NCBI GenBank assembly: GCA_903887095.1 | Contig: CAISOQ010000185.1 | Coordinates: 1 to 5,943, forward strand | Reading direction: 5' to 3' | DNA: 5,943 nt | Source: an uncultured Flavobacteriia bacterium | Lineage (GTDB): Bacteria; Bacteroidota; Bacteroidia; Flavobacteriales_D; Crocinitomicaceae | Shown here: piece after piece, positions 1 through 5,689 of the stretch | Position numbering within the stretch: the first letter of the stretch is position 1 | Layout: each line of letters begins with the position of its first letter | Notes under the pieces: generated by a model | The model's input: the letters and a program-made list of their open reading frames with translations, nothing else | The model's database searches: none | What the model was told of the DNA's origin: nothing | Translations under genes and position numbers: made by a program

Positions 1-23
1 AACGCACTATCGATGAATTCCAT
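1..23 (-). CDS. Possible 5' end of a divergent gene (partial)
   Basis: On the minus strand an ATG at 23-21 opens a frame that stays open to the window edge and reads MEFIDSA before it is cut off. It is preceded by an A-rich leader (a run of ten A on that strand), typical of Bacteroidota translation starts, and by a CATCTTTG box at 47-40 resembling the -7 promoter element of this phylum. Only seven codons are visible, so no family can be named and chance is a real possibility. If real, it is divergent from the RNA methyltransferase gene. Confidence 0.3.
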
Positions 24-39
24 CTTTTATTTTTTTTTT

Positions 40-47
40 CAAAGATG
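40..47 (-). promoter_or_regulatory. Possible -7 promoter element for the left-edge gene
   Basis: CATCTTTG on the minus strand matches the Bacteroidota -7 consensus TAnnTTTG except for its first base. It lies 16 nt before the candidate ATG at 23. A TTG about 22 nt upstream could serve as the -33 box. Weak, because the box is imperfect and the gene it would serve is barely visible. Confidence 0.25.
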
Positions 48-101
48 CGGAATTTGAGTCATTTATAGTCAATTTTGAATTTAGCAAGGCGCAAATCCCA
101 C

Positions 102-109
102 TATTTTTA
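102..109 (+). promoter_or_regulatory. Possible -7 promoter element for the RNA methyltransferase gene
   Basis: TATTTTTA matches TAnnTTTG at all but the last base and ends 14 nt before the ATG at 124. A TTTG at 74-77 could be the -33 box, but its spacer of 24 nt is longer than usual. It is the only reasonable candidate between the two divergent starts, and sequence alone cannot confirm it. Confidence 0.3.
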
Positions 110-123
110 AGCAAATTTACACC

Positions 124-606
124 ATGAAAACTAAGAATTCAGAAGGCTATTGCGCGATTGGTGTATTTCGAGGAAAAACAGAACATAACATCGGAACCTT
201 ATGGCGATCTGCCTATATTCTTGGTGCTGCGTACATTTTCACCGTTGAAAAGAAATATAAAAAGCAAAGTTCTGATGTCGTGAGAGCATGGTCAAGAATT
301 CCTTTGTTTCATCACAAAAGCTTTCAAGATTTATTGAACAACATTCCACATGATTGCCGATTGGTGGGAGTCGAAATTGATGATTCTGCCACATTCCTGC
401 ATGAATTTGAACACCCAAAAAGAGCAATTTATTTATTAGGGGCTGAAGACGAAGGTTTACCGAAAGAAATTTTAGAAAAATGTCACTACGTCATCAAACT
501 TCCAGGAAATTCATCTTTGAACGTAGGCGTAACAGGAAGTATCGTTTTACATGATCGTGCGACCAAACTACCAACTACGCTGCCACCGCATCACACAGAA
601 GGTTAA
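124..606 (+). CDS. TrmH/SpoU-family RNA 2'-O-methyltransferase
   Basis: This 160-residue protein is a minimal SPOUT (knotted) methyltransferase without an RNA-binding extension, similar in size to TrmL. The three family motifs are present in order: NIGTLWRSA at residues 22-30, with Asn22 and the catalytic-type Arg28; LLGAEDEGLP at 104-113, part of the AdoMet-binding knot; and LPGNSSLNVGVTGSIVL at 126-142, which completes the knot and the dimer interface. By family it transfers methyl from AdoMet to a ribose 2'-OH in tRNA or rRNA in the cytoplasm. The target cannot be read from sequence, so I give no symbol. The tail after residue 145 is short, polar and proline/histidine-rich. The ATG at 124 suits the family N-terminus; no Shine-Dalgarno is visible, as expected here. 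The gene ends 7 bp from the convergent hydrolase gene. Confidence 0.9.
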   Translation: MKTKNSEGYCAIGVFRGKTEHNIGTLWRSAYILGAAYIFTVEKKYKKQSSDVVRAWSRIPLFHHKSFQDLLNNIPHDCRLVGVEIDDSATFLHEFEHPKRAIYLLGAEDEGLPKEILEKCHYVIKLPGNSSLNVGVTGSIVLHDRATKLPTTLPPHHTEG

Positions 607-613
607 ATATCCC

Positions 614-1339
614 TTACTTATTGGATGGTTGAACAGTTTGCTCTACCGCCTTACTGTATTGAAACATCCATTCATAGATCTCTTCTGTTCGAAAAGCTTT
701 TTCAAGATCTCCGTGACCAGCCCCTTCCACGATGGTGTATTTCAATTTTTCGCCGCCTTCGCACTCCGTTATCGCCTTAACCATTTTCGTTGATTCACTG
801 ATTGGAACAGCATTGTCGCGATTTCCATGCTGTATCCAGATTGGTACTTGAGATAAATTGTAAGCATCATTCACATTGCCTCCACCACACAGGGCGACAG
901 CAGCAGTGACAAGTTCAGGATAGGCTCCCGCAAATTGCAAGGTTCCGTATCCACCCAAACTCATACCTGTAACATAAACACGATTGGAATCTGTCACATA
1001 TTGGCTTTGAACATACTCGAGCAATTTCTTGATTTTTTTCGGTTCCCAGGATTTACCATATGGAACCTGAGGAGCAACAACAATCGCTGGAAAACTGCGT
1101 CCTTTGTCTATTTCATGAATGACACCATAACGTCTGACCATGTTTAAATCAGATCCTGACAAACTTTTTCCATGAAGAAATATCAAAATTGGCGGTTTAC
1201 TTTTTAGAACAGTGTCCGCTGGTAGTGAAATCCAAAAATTATAGTCCGTTTTATCGTAAACTGCATTTACTTGTCCAATACTGAAAAACGCATTTAACAA
1301 CACAAAAAATACCACTACCAATTTTGCTTTCGCCAACAT
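614..1339 (-). CDS. Secreted alpha/beta hydrolase (esterase / dienelactone hydrolase-like)
   Basis: The 241-residue product begins with a signal peptide: Lys4 and Lys6, a hydrophobic core at about 7-21, and likely cleavage after SIG (22) or VNA (26). No lipobox cysteine is present, so a soluble periplasmic or secreted protein is expected. The rest is a compact alpha/beta-hydrolase fold. HGKSL at 56-60 is the oxyanion-side strand, GMSLG at 125-129 is the nucleophile elbow with Ser127, HGNRDNAVP at 171-179 supplies Asp175, and GAGHG at 206-210 supplies His209, giving a complete Ser-Asp-His triad. The pattern fits the carboxylesterase, PHB-depolymerase-like and prolyl-oligopeptidase-like groups. 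It probably hydrolyses an ester; peptidase activity is less likely without a propeller domain. Substrate unknown. It is monocistronic as far as can be seen, with its own -7 box just before the start and the repeat array separating it from dciA. Confidence 0.85.
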   Translation of the reverse strand: MLAKAKLVVVFFVLLNAFFSIGQVNAVYDKTDYNFWISLPADTVLKSKPPILIFLHGKSLSGSDLNMVRRYGVIHEIDKGRSFPAIVVAPQVPYGKSWEPKKIKKLLEYVQSQYVTDSNRVYVTGMSLGGYGTLQFAGAYPELVTAAVALCGGGNVNDAYNLSQVPIWIQHGNRDNAVPISESTKMVKAITECEGGEKLKYTIVEGAGHGDLEKAFRTEEIYEWMFQYSKAVEQTVQPSNK

Positions 1340-1346
1340 AACGGCG

Positions 1347-1354
1347 CAAATATA
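1347..1354 (-). promoter_or_regulatory. -7 promoter element for the hydrolase gene
   Basis: TATATTTG on the minus strand is an exact match to the Bacteroidota consensus TAnnTTTG. Only 7 nt separate it from the ATG at 1339, so the transcript would be leaderless or nearly so. No convincing -33 TTG/TTTG is seen at the usual 19-21 nt spacing. The box lies between the start codon and the repeat array, giving the hydrolase a promoter independent of recF-dciA. Confidence 0.55.
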
Positions 1355-1408
1355 GTGATTCCAAGAGGGTTAAAGGTTGTTAAAGAATGTGAATTTGAAA
1401 CTAAAGTA

Positions 1409-1507
1409 GTTCAAGGGTTCAATGCGTTCAAGGGTTTAATGCGTTCAAGAGTTTAATGCGTTCAAGGGTTCAATGCGTTCAAGGGTTCAATACGTTCAAG
1501 AGTTCAA
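1409..1507. repeat. 17-bp tandem repeat array, about 5.8 copies
   Basis: Five full units start at 1409, 1426, 1443, 1460 and 1477, followed by a 14-bp partial unit at 1494. The consensus is gttcaagrgttyaatgc, and units differ at only a few positions. Each unit contains two GTTCAA-type hexamers, so the array is a string of 12 hexamers (10 GTTCAA, 2 GTTTAA) with starts alternately 8 and 9 bp apart. The array begins 6 bp beyond the dciA stop and lies upstream of the hydrolase promoter. All copies have one orientation, so it cannot fold on itself. The units are contiguous with no spacers, which excludes CRISPR. Function unknown. Confidence 0.95.
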
Positions 1508-1513
1508 AGAAAT

Positions 1514-1816
1514 TTAGGCGAACCAAACATCTTCAATAATTTGAAATCCTGCCTTTTGATTGATTCTTTCGATGATAATTTGTTTACCGTAAGAAAGCTC
1601 ATCGCGCATGACAGAGGAATCCATAGTCAAATAAAGAACTTTATTCTTGATTGTGATGTTTTTTGTACGATTAGCAACAGCAATACCCATCATTTCCGGC
1701 CAAGCTTGAATGATATCCAATTCTTTCAATTTACCATCCAGGCGATAGGCTTTCATCAACTTTTCAATGAGCTGACTCAAAGGCGTTTCATTTGACGTTC
1801 TTCTTACATCTTCCAT
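1514..1816 (-). CDS. dciA: DciA-like (DUF721) helicase-loading protein
   Basis: The 100-residue protein matches the short Bacteroidota form of DUF721/DciA: essentially the KH-like domain alone, without the long extension of proteobacterial forms. Visible family features are the helical N-terminus (PLSQLIEKLMKAY, 12-24), the AWPEMMG segment at 38-44 followed by a conserved Thr51, and the strand-helix stretch LYLTMDSSVMRDEL (61-74) leading into IIIERIN (80-86). DciA is known from other bacteria to help load the replicative helicase DnaB where DnaC/DnaI is absent; that role is inferred here from family. Its ATG shares one base with the recF stop (TAATG at 1818-1814), so translation is very likely coupled to recF. 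No promoter of its own is apparent. The 17-bp array begins 6 bp past its stop codon. Confidence 0.85.
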   Translation of the reverse strand: MEDVRRTSNETPLSQLIEKLMKAYRLDGKLKELDIIQAWPEMMGIAVANRTKNITIKNKVLYLTMDSSVMRDELSYGKQIIIERINQKAGFQIIEDVWFA

Positions 1817-2943
1817 TATTCAATCCCCTTCATTGAGTGCGTCAATTCTTCCACAACACCCTCATCTACCTTAAACATCCTTGTTTCAAAATCACCGACT
1901 TGAAAGATTTCGCGCATGCGTTCTTCGTCGGTGTCGGTCACAATGACTTGTCCAAAGTAATGATTTGAAACCAATTCGAGCAACTTGCGAACCCGGGATT
2001 GATCGAGTTTATCAAAAATATCATCCAATAACAAAACTGGAGTAACATTCAAATGTCTTTTCAACCATTCATATTGCGCCAAACGCAATGCAATGATGTA
2101 GGATTTTTGCTGTCCTTGGGAACCAAATTTTTTAATTGGATGTCCTTTGATCGTAAATACCAAATCATCCTTGTGAATACCCGCATTGGAATAGTGTGAA
2201 AAAGCATCTTTTTTCTCAAAAGCAACAAGTAAATCTTCAAAGGAAGCGTCATTCAATTGTGAACGATATTCAAGTGCTACTTGCTCTTTCTCGAGTCCAA
2301 TGAAATTATAACGCTCCTGAAAAACGGGAATAAATTCTTGAACAAACTCTTTTCTTTTCGAATGAATTTCATTCCCCAACCGGATCATTTGATCGTTCCA
2401 CACTTCAATGGATTCTCTATCAAACAAACCGTGTTCATGCATATTTTTCAACAACGCATTCCGCTGGTCCAGCACCTTGGAATACTTTTGAATATTGTCC
2501 AGGTAGTGACGATCAAATTGAGAGATAATTCCATCAATCCATTTTCTTCTCAATTCACTGCCTTCCGAAATTAAATCGCGGTCATACGGCGAAATCATGA
2601 CCACAGGAAATTGCCCGATGTGATCTGCCAAACGTTCGTACTCCTTGCGATTTCTCTTGAAAACTTTTTTAGCTCCCTGTTTTACTGCACAATGAATAAG
2701 AACCTCCTGCTCCTCCTTCTTCCATGTACCTTGAATACTAAAAAACCCTTGATCAAAACGTATATTTTGACGATCCAAAACATTCAAGTACGATTTGCAC
2801 AGACTCAAATAATAGACAGCATCTAACACATTTGTCTTCCCTGAACCATTCTTTCCCACAAGACAATTCACATTCGGACAGAAATTTAATTCTGCTTCCT
2901 CGTAATTCTTAAAATTGATCAGGTGAACCGATTTCAGATGCAT
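1816..2943 (-). CDS. recF: DNA replication and repair protein RecF
   Basis: RecF is an SMC-like ATPase that binds gapped DNA and, with RecO and RecR, helps load RecA. From the chosen start it is 375 residues, normal for the family. Seen in order: MHLKSVHLINFKNY at the N-terminus, Walker A GKNGSGKTN (30-38), a charged helical arm domain (about 120-250), GIHKDDL (255-261; commonly GPHRDDL), the ABC signature FGSQGQQKS (273-281), Walker B PVLLLDDIFDKLD (302-314) including the D-loop, and TDTD (336-339) in the place of the switch region. A GTG at 2982 would add 13 residues, but I prefer the ATG at 2943: RecF proteins normally begin right at this MxLxxLxLxNFKNY strand, and an exact -7 promoter box lies inside the added segment. 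It overlaps dciA by one base and is divergent from the TPR gene. Confidence 0.95.
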   Translation of the reverse strand: MHLKSVHLINFKNYEEAELNFCPNVNCLVGKNGSGKTNVLDAVYYLSLCKSYLNVLDRQNIRFDQGFFSIQGTWKKEEQEVLIHCAVKQGAKKVFKRNRKEYERLADHIGQFPVVMISPYDRDLISEGSELRRKWIDGIISQFDRHYLDNIQKYSKVLDQRNALLKNMHEHGLFDRESIEVWNDQMIRLGNEIHSKRKEFVQEFIPVFQERYNFIGLEKEQVALEYRSQLNDASFEDLLVAFEKKDAFSHYSNAGIHKDDLVFTIKGHPIKKFGSQGQQKSYIIALRLAQYEWLKRHLNVTPVLLLDDIFDKLDQSRVRKLLELVSNHYFGQVIVTDTDEERMREIFQVGDFETRMFKVDEGVVEELTHSMKGIE

Positions 2944-2948
2944 AAATA

Positions 2949-2956
2949 CAAAGTTA
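2949..2956 (-). promoter_or_regulatory. -7 promoter element for recF-dciA
   Basis: TAACTTTG on the minus strand exactly matches TAnnTTTG. It ends 5 nt before the recF ATG at 2943, so the RNA would start at or just before the start codon, giving a leaderless or very short-leader message. This also argues against the upstream GTG at 2982 as the start. No clear -33 TTG is seen at the normal spacing. Confidence 0.55.
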
Positions 2957-3060
2957 GATGATTTCAGATTGTGAATAACCACTATTTATGCACAAATCAA
3001 GAAAGGTTTTTCAATGCTTCAGATGTTGAAAACTAAAGCGTATAAAATGAAAAAAAAAAC

Positions 3061-3068
3061 TATTTTTG
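3061..3068 (+). promoter_or_regulatory. -7 promoter element for the TPR-ribH-glmM operon
   Basis: TATTTTTG exactly matches TAnnTTTG. It is preceded by an A-tract (3050-3059) that could bend DNA or act as an UP-like element, and is followed by a 19-nt A-rich leader up to the ATG at 3088. A TTG at 3026-3028 is too far upstream (32 nt) to be a normal -33 box, so the upstream half is unclear. No comparable box is seen before ribH or glmM. Confidence 0.55.
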
Positions 3069-3087
3069 CACGTCTAAAAATAGAACA

Positions 3088-3729
3088 ATGTTGGAAAACT
3101 TTTCCTTTCAGGAACTTAAAAAGCAGGTCGAATCGAATAAAACGACGAAGCTTTACACGTATGTCATTGGTGGAATCCTAATACTTGTACTTGGTATTTT
3201 TGCTTACCGCCAGTTTATTTGGAAACCAAATAATGAGAAGTCAAAAGACGCTTTCTGGGTAGGATTGAACTACGCTGCGAAAGATTCAACTGACCTTGCA
3301 ATTGAAGAATTAGTGCCTGTTGTTAAAAAATATGACGGAAAAGTAGGTGGTGAAAATGCACAATTTATTTTGGCTCGTCAATACATGGCAAAAGGTGAAT
3401 TCAAAAAGGCATTGGATGAATTGGAAGGAGTTGAAGTGAGTGATACTTATTTATCCTCAATGGCACTTGGACTTCAAGCAGACTGTCACAGTGAAATGAA
3501 GGATTACGAAAAGGCTCAGAAGCTTTATCTAGAAGCATCTGGTACAAATGAAAATGAGTTGACAACGCCAATGTATCTTTTCAAAGCAGGTCTTTGTGCT
3601 GAAAAAACAAAAGATTTTGGAAAAGCAGCTGAATGTTATACAAAAATCAGAGATGATTATCCTGGTTTTGGAAATCAAAAAGCAATTGAGAAATACGTTG
3701 CAAGAGCTTCAAATAAAACAACAAAATAA
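3088..3729 (+). CDS. Membrane-anchored tetratricopeptide repeat protein (YfgM-like layout)
   Basis: The 213-residue protein has a short polar N-terminus (1-21), one hydrophobic segment at about 23-44 (YVIGGILILVLGIFAY core) and then a helical domain. At least three TPR-like helix pairs are visible: about 89-119 (YMAKGEFKKALDEL), 123-155 (ADCHSEMKDYEKAQKLYLEA) and 161-193 (KTKDFGKAAECYTKIRDDYP). The layout resembles YfgM-type proteins, with the N-terminus probably in the cytoplasm and the TPR domain outside the membrane, which suggests protein-protein interaction during envelope protein folding or assembly. That role is inference from architecture only. No cleavage site or lipobox is present, so it should stay anchored. 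It is first in the operon, and its stop overlaps the ribH start by one base (TAATG, 3727-3731), which implies translational coupling. The C-terminus (ARASNKTTK) is basic. Confidence 0.8.
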   Translation: MLENFSFQELKKQVESNKTTKLYTYVIGGILILVLGIFAYRQFIWKPNNEKSKDAFWVGLNYAAKDSTDLAIEELVPVVKKYDGKVGGENAQFILARQYMAKGEFKKALDELEGVEVSDTYLSSMALGLQADCHSEMKDYEKAQKLYLEASGTNENELTTPMYLFKAGLCAEKTKDFGKAAECYTKIRDDYPGFGNQKAIEKYVARASNKTTK

Positions 3730-4247
3730 TGGCAACTGCAGGACGCAATTTGTCAGAATACAATAAGGAATTCATTCCAAATGGTGCCGATTTTAAAGTC
3801 GGCATTGTTGTTTCTGAATGGAACGATTCAATCACTTTGAATCTTTTAAAAGGTGCAAAAGAAGCTCTTTTAGACAATGGCGTTAAAGAAAAAAACATCT
3901 TAATTCGTTTTGTTCCAGGCGCATTCGAGCTACCACTTGGAGCACAATACATGTGTGAATTTACAGATGTGGATGGTGTCGTGGCAATAGGTGTTGTTAT
4001 TCAAGGAGAAACAAAGCATTTCGACTTCGTTTGTGATGGTGCAACACAAGGAATCAAGGACATCAATCTGAAGTACAACATCCCAGTAGCTTTTTGTTTG
4101 TTAACAGACAACAACATTCAACAATCCATTGATCGTTCTGGCGGTAAACATGGAAATAAAGGAGTGGAATGTGCAATTGCATGCATGAAAATGATTGATT
4201 TGAAAAGACAATTCAAATCAACAGGAAAAATTGGCTATTCAAAATAA
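3729..4247 (+). CDS. ribH: 6,7-dimethyl-8-ribityllumazine synthase
   Basis: RibH condenses 5-amino-6-ribitylaminouracil with 3,4-dihydroxy-2-butanone 4-phosphate, the penultimate step of riboflavin synthesis, in the cytoplasm. At 172 residues it is slightly longer than the core fold because of about 20 extra N-terminal residues. Motifs in order: SEWN (29-32) with the pyrimidine-site aromatic Trp31; VPGAFELP (62-69); GETKHFD (93-99), whose His97 corresponds to the proposed catalytic histidine; PVAFCLLTDNN (119-129); and Arg136 with GNKGVECA (142-149) for phosphate binding and the last helix. All expected active-site residues are present. The start is fixed by the TAATG overlap with the TPR gene; no ribosome site of its own is needed. 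No FMN riboswitch or other rib genes occur nearby, so the pathway is dispersed in this genome. Confidence 0.96.
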   Translation: MATAGRNLSEYNKEFIPNGADFKVGIVVSEWNDSITLNLLKGAKEALLDNGVKEKNILIRFVPGAFELPLGAQYMCEFTDVDGVVAIGVVIQGETKHFDFVCDGATQGIKDINLKYNIPVAFCLLTDNNIQQSIDRSGGKHGNKGVECAIACMKMIDLKRQFKSTGKIGYSK

Positions 4248-4259
4248 CACTTTACAAAG

Positions 4260-4290
4260 TTGAATTTTTTGAACACTTGAACTTTTGAAC
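4260..4290. repeat. Short TTGAAC repeat cluster with 8-bp period
   Basis: The 56-bp gap between ribH and glmM contains TTGAAC at 4269, 4277 and 4285, exactly 8 bp apart, preceded by a variant TTGAAT at 4260. TTGAAC is the reverse complement of the GTTCAA word that builds the array at 1409-1507, where starts alternate 8 and 9 bp. Relative to transcription of the preceding gene the orientation is the same in both places. A small dyad, ACTTT-AC-AAAGT (4249-4260), lies just after the ribH stop but is too weak to call a terminator. Confidence 0.75.
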
Positions 4291-4303
4291 TAAATCATCA
4301 CTT

Positions 4304-5689
4304 ATGACTCTTATCAAATCAATCTCCGGTATCCGTGGAACAATTGGCGGAAAAGTAGATCAAGGATTGACTCCTATTGATGCAGTTAAATTTGCTGCGG
4401 CATATGGTACTTGGTTGAAAAACAGAAACGCTGGAAGCAAAATCAAAGTTGTTATAGGTCGTGATGCGCGTATTTCTGGCCAAATGATTTCAGATTTAGT
4501 TGTCTCAACCTTAGTTGGTTTGGGAATTGACGTTGTAAACCTAGGTTTATCAACAACCCCGACAGTCGAAGTTGCCGTTCCAATGGAAAATGCACATGGC
4601 GGAATCATTCTTACAGCGAGTCACAATCCGAAACAATGGAATGCACTTAAATTATTGAACGAAAAAGGTGAATTTATTTCGGGAGCGGATGGGGAGGAAG
4701 TTCTATCCATTGCTGAATCAGAAAGTTTTGAATTCGCTGAAGTAGACGATTTAGGAAAAGTAACAGTTGACAATACCTATTTACAAAAACACATCGATGC
4801 CATTTTAGCATTACCACTTGTAGATAAAAAAGCCATTGAGGCGGCAAACTTCTCGGTAGTAGTTGATGCCGTAAATTCAACAGGAGGAATCTTTGTTCCT
4901 GCATTGTTAGAAGCGTTGGGTGTTAAAAACACAACTAAAATCTATTGTGACCCAACAGGTCATTTCCCTCATAACCCAGAACCGCTTCCAGAACATTTAA
5001 CAGATTTGGCAGCTAAAATCAAAGAAGTTGGTGCAGACGTCGGTATTACTGTTGATCCTGATGTCGACCGTTTAGCGCTCGTTTGTGAGGATGGTTCTAT
5101 GTTTGGAGAAGAGTATACACTTGTTGCCGTGGCTGATTATGTATTGACGCACACACCAGGTGCAACAGTCTCCAACTTATCTTCTACACGAGCATTGCGC
5201 GATGTTACAGAAGAAAGAGGATTACTTTACAGCGCAGCAGCCGTCGGTGAAGTGAACGTCGTGACGAAAATGAAAGAAACCAACGCTGTAATCGGTGGTG
5301 AAGGAAATGGTGGTGTGATCTATCCTGAATTACATTACGGACGTGATTCATTGGTTGGAATTGCACTTTTCTTGAGCCATCTGGCACACAAAAAAATGAA
5401 GGTTTCTGAATTGCGTGATAGCTACCCAAAATACACGATTTCCAAAAATAAAATTGAGTTAACTCCTGATATCGATGTTGACCAGTTACTGATGTATATG
5501 TCCGTAAATTATGCTCATGAGGAAGTCGATACGACGGATGGAGTAAAAATTTACATCGGAAAGGAATGGGTTCACCTTCGAAAAAGTAATACAGAACCAA
5601 TCATTCGCATATACTCAGAAAGTCAAAATGAGCAAATGGCAAACGACCTAGCTGAACGGATTATTCTGGAAATAAAAGCATTGATTTAA
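4304..5689 (+). CDS. glmM: Phosphoglucosamine mutase (alpha-D-phosphohexomutase family)
   Basis: GlmM interconverts glucosamine 6-phosphate and glucosamine 1-phosphate on the way to UDP-GlcNAc for peptidoglycan and other glycans. The 461-residue protein is full length with all four domains. The N-terminal SISGIRGTIGG (6-16) opens domain 1, and TASHNP (104-109) carries the phosphoserine Ser106. DPDVDR (251-256) binds Mg2+, GGEGNGG (331-337) is the sugar-specificity loop, and RKSNTEPIIR (426-435) is the phosphate-binding loop. The specificity loop differs from the GGEQSGH of proteobacterial GlmM, and the phosphate loop has Asn429 where Gly is usual (RxSGTEP). I regard both as lineage variants, but they leave phosphomannomutase or phosphoglucomutase activity possible. 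The ATG at 4304 places the family N-terminus correctly. It lies 56 bp after ribH with no promoter visible between, so co-transcription is likely. Confidence 0.92.
   Translation: MTLIKSISGIRGTIGGKVDQGLTPIDAVKFAAAYGTWLKNRNAGSKIKVVIGRDARISGQMISDLVVSTLVGLGIDVVNLGLSTTPTVEVAVPMENAHGGIILTASHNPKQWNALKLLNEKGEFISGADGEEVLSIAESESFEFAEVDDLGKVTVDNTYLQKHIDAILALPLVDKKAIEAANFSVVVDAVNSTGGIFVPALLEALGVKNTTKIYCDPTGHFPHNPEPLPEHLTDLAAKIKEVGADVGITVDPDVDRLALVCEDGSMFGEEYTLVAVADYVLTHTPGATVSNLSSTRALRDVTEERGLLYSAAAVGEVNVVTKMKETNAVIGGEGNGGVIYPELHYGRDSLVGIALFLSHLAHKKMKVSELRDSYPKYTISKNKIELTPDIDVDQLLMYMSVNYAHEEVDTTDGVKIYIGKEWVHLRKSNTEPIIRIYSESQNEQMANDLAERIILEIKALI

Noticed and set aside
551..793. 80-codon plus-strand frame across the methyltransferase end and hydrolase 3' part
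   Set aside because: It overlaps two convincing genes (the second in antisense) and shows no family features.
1409..1507. Possible CRISPR array
   Set aside because: The units are contiguous 17-bp repeats with no unique spacers, far shorter than CRISPR repeats, and no cas genes are nearby.
2281..2826. Two plus-strand frames within recF
   Set aside because: Both are antisense to the well-supported RecF coding sequence and look like hydrophobic shadow translations.
2944..2982. N-terminal extension of RecF from a GTG codon
   Set aside because: The extra 13 residues precede the normal family N-terminus, and the segment contains an exact -7 promoter element for the ATG at 2943.
4249..4270. Rho-independent terminator between ribH and glmM
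   Set aside because: The dyad ACTTT/AAAGT is 5 bp, A+T-rich and has a 2-nt loop, and the T-run does not follow directly, so it is too weak to call.
4248..4303. Insertion sequence or attachment-site remnant in the operon gap
   Set aside because: No terminal inverted repeats, target duplication or transposase fragment; the TTGAAC series explains most of the gap.
5205..5600. 131-codon open frame on the minus strand inside glmM
   Set aside because: It lies wholly antisense to a full-length conserved glmM. The translation is rich in Arg, His, Ser and Phe with no recognisable motif, as expected of an antisense shadow.
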